A stretch of 64,000 nucleotides of DNA. It comes from an uncultured Fibrobacter sp. GTDB taxonomy: Bacteria; Fibrobacterota; Fibrobacteria; Fibrobacterales; Fibrobacteraceae. The position numbers and the translations under genes were made by a program. The notes beneath the pieces were generated by a model. The model saw only the letters and a list, made by a program, of their open reading frames with translations, ran no database searches and had not been told where the DNA came from. This document shows, piece after piece, positions 26,901 through 33,772 of this stretch; within the stretch, counting starts at the first letter, position 1; the number at the start of each line of letters is the position of its first letter. The DNA is taken from assembly GCF_947305105.1 (NCBI RefSeq), contig NZ_CAMZCS010000005.1:62001-126000 (forward strand). Direction: 5' to 3'.

Positions 26901-27932
26901 GTCGAAAAGCGTACTCGAGTGAACGCTTTCACGCAAATCTTTCTTGATGAAAATGCGGAAGAGAATGCCGGAAACAAATGCAGAGAAGGAGACTAGCAAC
27001 AACACGACAATCGACATGATGAGCTGAATGGCCGAAAGGTCTTTCTTGAGCCTCATGACCACCTTGTTCTGCTGCAGCACATGGACAATGTAGAATGGCT
27101 GATGGTTCAAGGGAACAATCATGAATACCATGTCTTGGCGATGGATATTCGTCTTTTCGATACGCCGTACAGTTCCTCGCTTTAAAGTATCAGCATTGAA
27201 TGAATCTTCGATAAGGCGGAAAAGCTCCAGAATCGTGTCTTGCGTAACGCGCCCCGTGTTCAGCATGTACGGGTAAAATGTAAAGATGTTGTTGTTCTGC
27301 GCATTGACGAGAATGGTAATGCCGCCCTCGTCTCTAGCAACGGCGCCCATGCTTTCACGTAACTTGACTAGGCTGAAATCTTCGGCGACAACCCCGCGAA
27401 TCTGTTGTTCCGCTTTGTTCCAGATAGGCATGGAAAGCGTCATTACTGGCTTTTTCTCGTTGCCCACCTTCTTGAGCGTAGGCCCGGTAATGGCCAGTCC
27501 CTTGTTTCGCGCTGCTTCCAGGTACCAGGTCTTTGTACGGAATTCGGCATTGTCCTTATCCAGGGAAATATCGCGGGCGCTGACAAACACACCATCGGAG
27601 GCTCCGTAGTAAGCGTCGTGTACTCCATTTTTTGACTGGGCATGCTTGACTAGTTGGCTTTTGATAGCATTCGTTCGCGTAACGCCCACGAGCCGCCTAG
27701 GGAGCTGGATAAAATCCTCGCTTAGCCCTCTGATGTAGTTTTCCGTATCGACAGCCGTCTTCTTGAGGTTGGATTCGGTACTCATGTACGAGGAATCAAT
27801 GAAAACGCTGCGGATATAAAAAGAGAAAATAAAAACCATAGCCAGCGCCACGACAAACATTGGCGCTATGTACACAAGAGATATGCGCCAACTGAGTTTG
27901 CGGCGCTTTACGTTCGCCGGGCTATGGATCAA
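23940..27932 (-). CDS. Hybrid sensor histidine kinase (CACHE-PAS-HisKA-HATPase-REC-REC-Hpt)
   Basis: A 1330-aa membrane sensor. A helix near residues 16-40 and a second near 300-325 bracket an extracytoplasmic CACHE-like sensor domain; PAS-like regions follow (about 340-570). The kinase has phospho-acceptor His597 in MSHEIRTPMN and a GxGLGL ATP lid (KYGGTGLGLVI). Receiver 1 has Asp889 (VDYEMP) but only one acidic residue in its N-terminal pair (VDNS), so it may be weakly active; receiver 2 has LLVEDN and Asp1028 (MDIQMP). Hpt His1186 is in MVHTIKG. Layout resembles BarA/ArcB phosphorelays. The TTG start overlaps the upstream HD-GYP stop as TTGA, with AGGGA 10 nt before it, so the two are translationally coupled. 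Confidence 0.92.
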   Translation of the reverse strand: MIHSPANVKRRKLSWRISLVYIAPMFVVALAMVFIFSFYIRSVFIDSSYMSTESNLKKTAVDTENYIRGLSEDFIQLPRRLVGVTRTNAIKSQLVKHAQSKNGVHDAYYGASDGVFVSARDISLDKDNAEFRTKTWYLEAARNKGLAITGPTLKKVGNEKKPVMTLSMPIWNKAEQQIRGVVAEDFSLVKLRESMGAVARDEGGITILVNAQNNNIFTFYPYMLNTGRVTQDTILELFRLIEDSFNADTLKRGTVRRIEKTNIHRQDMVFMIVPLNHQPFYIVHVLQQNKVVMRLKKDLSAIQLIMSIVVLLLVSFSAFVSGILFRIFIKKDLRESVHSSTLFDTLLGSPHLSLILTNDTYDILHASANIETFFKEDGKEMKGQILFDYIPSDQFKHFAHRVAMGGDLYPSERKIVVSVSNKRGEEVWWEISFQVLVEDNGTIRYLFMINDETSGIQKDTILDTILLSADRSLLIIFDRNMNVKYMSKQIADIFDKNWRDLIGVSLDKLKEFGLPETVCESVDKAFRSQDTWKDSFMLTLANSSEIWFRGEAVTLKAQESVVGYMLSMTDISEVVATREIAEKATQAKSEFLANMSHEIRTPMNAIIGMVHLIAETDLDNRQRGFVERIGHAAKSLLAIINDILDFSKIEAKKQELEITQLVLHDVISEVTTLAQVRIASKPIELIIDVDPDIPEILLGDPLRLSQIFTNLINNATKFTEKGNITLRIEMEQATETNVRLSISVSDTGIGMSPEQVSRLFNAFTQADGSTTRKYGGTGLGLVICKSLVELMGGQLNVESTAGVGSKFSFRLTFPIAPQNTPPKWKDELSFKNKNVLLVDNSAELRKVLRHLLERLQCVVEEAMTVDEALDVIQAHEAAGEARYDLFIVDYEMPFLGGFDFVRGLPESMRDIPKILMHPINFEEENAKIATEELHFNSCVAKPLQMVNLLSAMQQAFGLELTYKKQVKKEKRKIYFKEAKILLVEDNQMNQELAVSLLNSVGLTAMVAENGKQAIEKLKEKAFDLVLMDIQMPVMDGFTATRIIRRSDDEYFKKLPILAMSARAFQKDKDECIKAGMNSYIVKPIDPPLLYEELAKFLKIAGEAPQQESTIQLLPPSQPDNEESNFLMQFQKVRNFDATTGLYHANNSTSLYLKIVQGFVRDYANCTTDLRKMLEENRFEESVRMVHTIKGLCGTIGSNHLHHLGQTLESELAKKVKNFDTFNEFEKSLHELIDDLDVSLKAIAVPEHAAGPVKKSRLPEATGYLKKELGQLRIFVDACSTTKCKRVIEDLEQVSFGEEIEVKLRTIKEKVSDYDFSEAMTLIKELEKIIA

Positions 27933-29005
27933 GATGCTTTTTCCCTATCGTTGAATTTTTCGTAAATCTCAGGAAGTTCCGGAGCGATTTTCATAAAGGC
28001 GTCGACAACGTCCGGGTCGAATTGGGTGCCGCGCCCATTGATGATTTCCTTCACTGCAACTTCGTGCGGGTACGGATCCTTGTAGGGTCTCTTGGACACG
28101 AGGGCATCGTACACGTCGGCAACGGCCATCATGCGTGCCCCGACTGGAATCTGGTCGCCCTTGAGGTGGTTCGGGTAACCGTTCCCGTCCCAGTGTTCAT
28201 GGTGACCGAGGGCCATATCGGCCGCGATGCGCACCATGGGGTTTCCGTTCAGTTCCTTGGTCGCCTCGAGCAGCACATCGTAACCCATCTTGGGGTGTAA
28301 CATCATGATGTCGCGTTCGGAATCAGTAAGTTTGCCCGGCTTGCGAAGGATTTCATCGTGAATGCCCACCTTGCCAATGTCGTGCAGCGGTGCCGCTGTC
28401 GCGTAGTAGTCGATGTACTCGATGGACTTGATGAACATTTTGAATCGCGGATGGTCCTTGAGCTGTTCTGCGAGCTTTTGTACAATGACCTGTGTACGGC
28501 GGATGTGCTCCCCCGTCTCGGGATCGCGATATTCAGCCAAAGAACCGAGACTCGTAAGCATGACCTTCATCGTCTTACGGATGTCGGCAGTCTTCTCGTC
28601 TACGAGGTCGTTCAAGTGGTCGCGCTGGAATTTGAGGTCGAGCTGGTTCTTGATGCGCAGCTTGACAAGCGATGGATTGAACGGCTTGGTGATGTAGTCA
28701 ACGGCTCCTAGGTCAAGCCCGGTCTGCTCGCTTTTTGCATCGGCCTTTGCCGTAAGGAAAATGACTGGCGTATCGTGCAAAATATTGCGCTCGTGCAACT
28801 GGCGCAACGTTTCGTAACCGTCCATCTCGGGCATCATCACATCGAGCAGGATAAGATCCGGATGAATCTTTTCAGTCAGAGAGATTCCCTTTTCGCCATT
28901 CAGCGCAACATAGATATCGTAATCCATAGACAGGATACCGTCCAATACATCGATATTGGTCTTGGTATCGTCGATGACTAGAATCTTGGCGCGAGGTTTT
29001 TCCAT
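27929..29005 (-). CDS. Response regulator with HD-GYP domain (RpfG-type)
   Basis: A 358-aa two-domain regulator. The receiver (residues 5-125) has VIDDT, phospho-acceptor Asp55 (LLDVMMP) and TAKADAKSEQ. The HD-GYP domain has the metal-binding HD pair at 208-209 (LHDIGKVGI), GHHEHWDGNGYP and the C-terminal GRGTQFDP; family members hydrolyse cyclic-di-GMP. With the complete HHExxDGxGYP motif it is probably active. It is the first gene of a two-gene unit with the hybrid kinase, the likely source of its phosphate. ATG at 29003-29005; the ribosome-binding site is weak. A TATTCC-AATAT-GGAATA dyad lies 45 bp upstream in the divergent promoter region. Confidence 0.93.
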   Translation of the reverse strand: MEKPRAKILVIDDTKTNIDVLDGILSMDYDIYVALNGEKGISLTEKIHPDLILLDVMMPEMDGYETLRQLHERNILHDTPVIFLTAKADAKSEQTGLDLGAVDYITKPFNPSLVKLRIKNQLDLKFQRDHLNDLVDEKTADIRKTMKVMLTSLGSLAEYRDPETGEHIRRTQVIVQKLAEQLKDHPRFKMFIKSIEYIDYYATAAPLHDIGKVGIHDEILRKPGKLTDSERDIMMLHPKMGYDVLLEATKELNGNPMVRIAADMALGHHEHWDGNGYPNHLKGDQIPVGARMMAVADVYDALVSKRPYKDPYPHEVAVKEIINGRGTQFDPDVVDAFMKIAPELPEIYEKFNDREKAS

Positions 29006-29049
29006 ATATTTGAATATATGCCTTTTTTTAAAAGTGGAACATATTATTC

Positions 29050-29066
29050 TATTCCAATATGGAATA
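29050..29066. promoter_or_regulatory. Operator-like dyad between HD-GYP and GH43 genes
   Basis: TATTCC-AATAT-GGAATA, perfect 6-bp arms, centred between divergent genes; a further GGAAC half-site is at 29037-29041. Could coordinate both genes; the binding protein is unknown. Confidence 0.45.
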
Positions 29067-29105
29067 TAAACATACGTGAACGGCAAAAAAACGTATATTA
29101 AGAAA

Positions 29106-30911
29106 ATGAAGCGCTTTTTAGCCCCTTTTTCTGTGATTTTCGTCATTGGGCAGTCATTTGCCCAGGATGACGTGACCCCGCTATGGCAGGCGTTCGCTAA
29201 AATGGAGCCCGCGGGCATCCACGACCTCTACAATGACCTCGACCTCCCCGACACGATATCCGCCGCCGGCGAGAAGTTCTACGTCACCTGGGAAAGCTCC
29301 GATACACTCTTTTTGGGGCACGATGGCCGTATCAACGGGCGACTGGTGGGCGAAAACCACGAAGTGACTCTCACAGGCACCCTGTACGACAACGTCATCG
29401 GGAGTACGGAGACAAAGGTCAACAAGTTCAAGATCTCCATCCATGGGTTTGAGCCGTACTCCAACTACTTGTTCGCGTACTTCCCGGCGAACAATAACGA
29501 GAACATTTACTACGCGCTGAGCAACGACGGCTACAACTTTACTGCCATGAATAACGGGAACCGCGTGGTAGCTGCCGATACGGTGAGCATCAAGAAGGGG
29601 CTGCGCGACCCGCACGTGTTGCGCGCCCCCGACGGCTGGTTCTACATGGTAAACACCGACATGAAGAGCGCCGAAGGCTGGGCGAGCAATCGTGGCATGG
29701 TGCTCATGCGCTCCCGCGACCTTATTAGTTGGGAACATAGCACAGTCCATTTCCCCGACAAGTACAAGGGCAAGAACTTCGCGAACGTGACCCGCGTGTG
29801 GGCCCCCGAGACGTTCTGGGATGACACCTACGACAACGGCGACGGCACCAAGGGCCGCCCGCTCGTGTATTTCTCGCTCCTGACCAACGACGGCACCATC
29901 AGCTATGACAAAGTGTTCTACGCCTACGCAAACAAGGACTTTACCGATTTGGAAGGCGAGCCGACACATTTCTTTGACCGCGGCAAGTCGACTATCGACA
30001 TGGACATCGTCTACAACCCCGTCGACCAGAAGTACCACGCCTTCTACAAGAACGAGGGCGACGGAGGCATCTGCAAGGTGACTTCGTATTCTCTCATGCC
30101 TGCAAGCGGAAAGGCCACCGGTTCGCAGTGGAGCAAGCCGAGCAAGGCTTTGCAGCAGACGACCGAAGCTGTCGAAGGTGCAGGCGTGTTCAAACTCATC
30201 AACCAGAATGTCTGGGTGCTGATGTACGACTGCTACAACAACGGGCATTACCAGTTCACCACCAGCAGCGACCTCGAAAACTTCAAGTTCGTGCAAGACA
30301 CCAAGACAAGCGGAGCCTTTACACCCCGCCACGGTACCGTACTCCCCATTACCGCCGAAGAGACGGCTAAACTCATGAAAGCCTTCCCCACCAAGGATTT
30401 CGAGCCTCGCGTTATTGACATTCCCGATTCTATTGGCGTGTGCGATGGCAAGAGAGTCGTGGCCCCGTGCAGCGGCACAAAGATTATCCCTTATGTGAAA
30501 GTTGGCGACGGCGAATGGAGCGAGACGACTGATTTGACGGTCAAGAAAGGCGCGAACGTGACCCTTGGCCCGCACCCGTGGGACGGCAAAATCTGGAGCT
30601 GGAACGGCCCGGACAAGTTCAAGTCCACCGACCGCGAAGTTACGCTCAAGAATGTGGACGGCGACAACAGCGGCTACTACACCGTGGTTTACACCAACGA
30701 GACCGGCTGCAAGAGCCAGGCCAAAATCAAGATTGTGGTAGACGACCCGGACAAGCCCTACGTGGAAGAAGACACCACGACGACCCGGATTGCGAAGGAC
30801 AACCGTAAATTCATTCGACCGCTGCAAATAAACGGCAAGCCTGTTTATTTTGACTTGCTCGGCAACAGGCTCAAAGCCAAGCCGAGAAACGCCGTGACCA
30901 TACAGAAATAA
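29106..30911 (+). CDS. Secreted glycoside hydrolase, GH43-like, with Ig-like domain and short C-terminal tail
   Basis: A 601-aa exported enzyme resembling five-bladed GH43 arabinofuranosidases/xylosidases. Signal peptide MKRFLAPFSVIFVIGQSFAQ; propeller about 110-430 with candidate base Asp168 (RDPHVLRAPDG), pKa-modulating Asp300 (TIDMDIVYN) and acid Glu357 (EAVEGAGV). Residues about 460-560 are an Ig-like domain (ITC-free, with DNSGYYTVVYTNETGC), followed by a Thr/Asp hinge and the tail GKPVYFDLLGNRLK. The ATG at 29106 is preferred over GTG 29076 because the signal peptide begins there. A TATATT lies 6 nt before it. Substrate specificity cannot be read from sequence; arabinoxylan is a reasonable guess. 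Confidence 0.82.
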   Translation: MKRFLAPFSVIFVIGQSFAQDDVTPLWQAFAKMEPAGIHDLYNDLDLPDTISAAGEKFYVTWESSDTLFLGHDGRINGRLVGENHEVTLTGTLYDNVIGSTETKVNKFKISIHGFEPYSNYLFAYFPANNNENIYYALSNDGYNFTAMNNGNRVVAADTVSIKKGLRDPHVLRAPDGWFYMVNTDMKSAEGWASNRGMVLMRSRDLISWEHSTVHFPDKYKGKNFANVTRVWAPETFWDDTYDNGDGTKGRPLVYFSLLTNDGTISYDKVFYAYANKDFTDLEGEPTHFFDRGKSTIDMDIVYNPVDQKYHAFYKNEGDGGICKVTSYSLMPASGKATGSQWSKPSKALQQTTEAVEGAGVFKLINQNVWVLMYDCYNNGHYQFTTSSDLENFKFVQDTKTSGAFTPRHGTVLPITAEETAKLMKAFPTKDFEPRVIDIPDSIGVCDGKRVVAPCSGTKIIPYVKVGDGEWSETTDLTVKKGANVTLGPHPWDGKIWSWNGPDKFKSTDREVTLKNVDGDNSGYYTVVYTNETGCKSQAKIKIVVDDPDKPYVEEDTTTTRIAKDNRKFIRPLQINGKPVYFDLLGNRLKAKPRNAVTIQK

Positions 30912-30928
30912 ACCTCTTGGAGAGGAAA

Positions 30929-32194
30929 ATGACGACACGCTTTGAAAAGAAAGTTTGGCTCTCGAGCCCCACGATGCATGGGGACGAAATCAAGTATGTA
31001 ACCGAAGCCTACGAAACCAACTGGATGAGCACCGTCGGTGCGAACATCAACGAAGTCGAAAAGCTCGCTGCCGCTCATGTGGGTTGCAAGTACGCCGTGG
31101 CGCTCTCTGCGGGTACGGCTGCGCTCCACATGTGTACCAAACTTGCCGGCGAGGCCCTGTATGGCATGCCCAAGGCAGGCGAAGGGTCATTGCGTGGGCA
31201 CAAAGTGTTTTGCAGCGACATGACGTTCGATGCCACCGTAAACCCCATCGCCTACGAAAACGGTGAGGCTGTGTTCATCGACACCGAGTACGACACATGG
31301 AACATGGATCCCGTCGCACTTGAGAAAGCCTTTGAAATTTACCCGGACGTGCGCCTCGTGGTTCTCGTTCATTTGTACGGAACGCCAGCCAAGGTCGATG
31401 AAATCCGCGAAATTTGCAAGCGCCACAATGCGTTGCTCATCGAAGATGCTGCCGAAAGTTTTGGTGCCAGCTACAAAGGCAAGCAAACAGGCAATTTGGG
31501 TGACTACAGCGCCATCAGTTTCAACGGGAACAAGATCATTACCGGCTCTAGCGGTGGCATGTTCCTCACCGACAGCCAGGAAGACGCCGAAAAAGTCCGC
31601 AAATGGAGCACGCAGTCGCGCGAGGCCGCTCCGTGGTACCAGCACGAAGAAATCGGCTATAACTATCGCATGAGCAACGTGATTGCTGGAGTGGTGCGCG
31701 GCCAAATGCCTTACCTCGCCGAACACATTGCGCAAAAAAAGGCGATTTACGAACGCTACCGCGAAGGGCTCAAGGGCTTGCCCGTGTGCATGAACCCCTA
31801 CGATGCAAAAAACAGCGAACCGAACTTTTGGCTCAGTTGCATGATTATCGATAAAGACGCCATGTGCAAGCAGGTTCGTGGCGAAACCGAAGCACTGTAC
31901 ACGCATGAGAAGGGCAAAAGCTGCCCCACCGAAATTCTCGAACGCATCGCCGCCATGAACGCCGAAGGACGCCCCATCTGGAAACCCATGCACATGCAGC
32001 CCATGTACATGAGCCACGCGTTCATCATTGCAAATGGGAATGGTCGCGCCCAAACTAATGCCTATATCGCAGGTAGCTTCAACGATGTGGGTGCCGACAT
32101 CTTTGCGCGCGGACTATGCCTCCCGAGCGACAACAAGATGACCCCGGAGCAGCAGGACGCCATCATCCAGACCATCCGGGAATGCTTCGGGTAA
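30929..32194 (+). CDS. DegT/DnrJ/EryC1/StrS-family PLP aminotransferase
   Basis: A 421-aa sugar aminotransferase family member that makes amino sugars for glycans, using PLP bound to a lysine in FNGNKIITGSSGG (about residue 209). Other signatures are the N-terminal LSSPTMHGDEIKYV, the nucleotide-sugar region NWMSTVGANINE, IEDAAESFGASYKGK and YNYRMSNVIAGV. This is the type that acts on UDP-4-keto sugars. Start at ATG 30929 with GGAGAGGAAA directly upstream; an in-frame TTG at 30917 is less likely. It follows the GH43 gene by 17 nt but the functions are unrelated, and it ends in a terminator. The glycan pathway partner genes are not in view. Confidence 0.9.
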   Translation: MTTRFEKKVWLSSPTMHGDEIKYVTEAYETNWMSTVGANINEVEKLAAAHVGCKYAVALSAGTAALHMCTKLAGEALYGMPKAGEGSLRGHKVFCSDMTFDATVNPIAYENGEAVFIDTEYDTWNMDPVALEKAFEIYPDVRLVVLVHLYGTPAKVDEIREICKRHNALLIEDAAESFGASYKGKQTGNLGDYSAISFNGNKIITGSSGGMFLTDSQEDAEKVRKWSTQSREAAPWYQHEEIGYNYRMSNVIAGVVRGQMPYLAEHIAQKKAIYERYREGLKGLPVCMNPYDAKNSEPNFWLSCMIIDKDAMCKQVRGETEALYTHEKGKSCPTEILERIAAMNAEGRPIWKPMHMQPMYMSHAFIIANGNGRAQTNAYIAGSFNDVGADIFARGLCLPSDNKMTPEQQDAIIQTIRECFG

Positions 32195-32213
32195 TTTGCT
32201 TTCATTGATAATG

Positions 32214-32247
32214 CAAAAAAACACTCCCAATGGGAGTGCTTTTTTTA
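32214..32247. terminator. Convergent terminator (aminotransferase and CE1)
   Basis: CACTCCC-AAT-GGGAGTG with A-run before and T-run after; serves both strands. Confidence 0.88.
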
Positions 32248-32266
32248 TGTTACTAATCGATTGATT

Positions 32267-33571
32267 TTAGAGAGCAGTCTTGAAAGTTCTGCTGCCAACC
32301 TTCACGATGTACATACCCTTAGCACCGGTGTAAACCTTCTGCTGGGTTCCGAGACCGCGAGTCGTGCTGACAACATGGCCGAGGCTGTTGAACACAGTGA
32401 TAGTCTTGCCCTGGGCATTAGAGACCACGATGTAGTTGTCAAAAGACTTGTAAACAGAGACCAAAAGCAGGCTCGGATCCTTCTGGGCGATTGCAGCAAA
32501 CTGACCACCGATTCCGCTAGAAGAAGATCCGACTGCGACACCACCAATGGAAGAAGAAGATCCAACAGCCAAGCCGCCAATGCTAGAGGAAGAACCAAAC
32601 CCGCTGTGGTGACCGCTAGAAGAAGACCTATTTCCACCCCAGAAACCGCGACCAGAAGAAGAAGATCCCGTCGCGACGCCGGAAGATTTCGGCCCTGTGA
32701 CACCACTGCTGGAAGACTTAGCCACGTCAGCCGAGGAGGCGGGAGCACTAGCAGAGGATTCCGGCTTGCTAGCGCCAATAGGACCATCCAGGTCGTAACC
32801 CTTCACGAAATTCCAGATATCGGAAACATCGGCCTTGGAGGGGCTATGCTGACGGCCTTCGAGCTTCAAGTGCTTCACGTAGATACCATTGTCGCACGGG
32901 CCCCAAGTGTAGAGCGTAGCCTTGTTCTCGCTGTTCGGGTGGTTGTTCTCGACTTCTGCCTGAGACGGGCACTTGAACTGGTTGCGGTAGCTCTTCAGGT
33001 TGTTTTCAAGACCATCGTATCCCACCACGTTGTCGCTGGTTCCGTGGGTATGGAAAATAGGCACCGGACGCTGAGCCGTGCCAGCACCCATCATCAGGTA
33101 GCCGGAGCAGGGGGCAAAAGCGGCAATCTTGTCGGCAATCTTACCCATGGCATGGTAGCTGAGCATGCCGCCCATGGAGAAGCCCGACATGTACACGCGC
33201 TTTTTGTTGATCTTGTAGTCGTTGGCCAACTGGTCGATAATCTGCGTGATCCATTTGGTATCTTGGTCACCGCTGATATCCCAGGTGCTGTAACCCGTTG
33301 CGCCCTTAGGATAGGCTACGACAAAGCCCGCCGTATCAGCAACCGCTTCCCAGTGGGTATTGGACTGCTGGTAATTGGGGTCCTGGTCCATGCCGTGGAA
33401 AGACATGAGCAACGGGCTATTGTCCGCAAGATTAGACGGGGCATAGACATAGACTTCTCTGCCCGAAACAGATATCTTTTTATAATCGTTGATGGATTTT
33501 CCGCCGCCACCGCCGCCCCATTGAGCGAAGGATATTGTTGCAGCAAAGAAAAACAGTATAGCTGTTCTCAT
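32267..33571 (-). CDS. Secreted CE1-type carbohydrate esterase with T9SS-like C-terminal domain
   Basis: A 434-aa exported alpha/beta-hydrolase of the CE1/PHB-depolymerase-like type (feruloyl or acetyl-xylan esterase). Signal peptide 1-16; the catalytic triad is Ser132 (GFSMGG), Asp180 (HGTSDN) and His242 (GRQHSPS). Residues about 268-365 are a Ser/Gly-rich linker with SSSS blocks and a G-x-S-S-S-S-I-G-G duplication. The last 70 residues form a beta-rich sorting-type domain with TITVFNSLGHVV and GMYIVKVGSRTFKT. GAGGAG precedes the ATG. Probably releases ester groups from hemicellulose alongside the GH43 enzyme. Confidence 0.85.
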   Translation of the reverse strand: MRTAILFFFAATISFAQWGGGGGGKSINDYKKISVSGREVYVYAPSNLADNSPLLMSFHGMDQDPNYQQSNTHWEAVADTAGFVVAYPKGATGYSTWDISGDQDTKWITQIIDQLANDYKINKKRVYMSGFSMGGMLSYHAMGKIADKIAAFAPCSGYLMMGAGTAQRPVPIFHTHGTSDNVVGYDGLENNLKSYRNQFKCPSQAEVENNHPNSENKATLYTWGPCDNGIYVKHLKLEGRQHSPSKADVSDIWNFVKGYDLDGPIGASKPESSASAPASSADVAKSSSSGVTGPKSSGVATGSSSSGRGFWGGNRSSSSGHHSGFGSSSSIGGLAVGSSSSIGGVAVGSSSSGIGGQFAAIAQKDPSLLLVSVYKSFDNYIVVSNAQGKTITVFNSLGHVVSTTRGLGTQQKVYTGAKGMYIVKVGSRTFKTAL

Positions 33572-33772
33572 TTTGTACTCCTCATTTATGTTTTTTTATG
33601 TTATGGCCCAAACCATAACAACTCCAGTCTATATTATATATTCAAAAAAAAACAATGCGCCAAACCACACCAAAATAGCGGTGTAAACACATACAACAGA
33701 CAAATTTTCTGCTTTTTCAACAAAAATAAAGGAAAAAGAAGTTTTTTTTTTATTTTTTACAAAGGGGGTTTT

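Noticed and set aside
32261-33772. A 1320-codon open plus-strand frame that would extend the 33773 gene far upstream
   Set aside because: It is antisense to the CE1 gene, whose Ser-rich codons keep the opposite frame open; a ribosome-binding site and signal peptide mark the true start at 33773.
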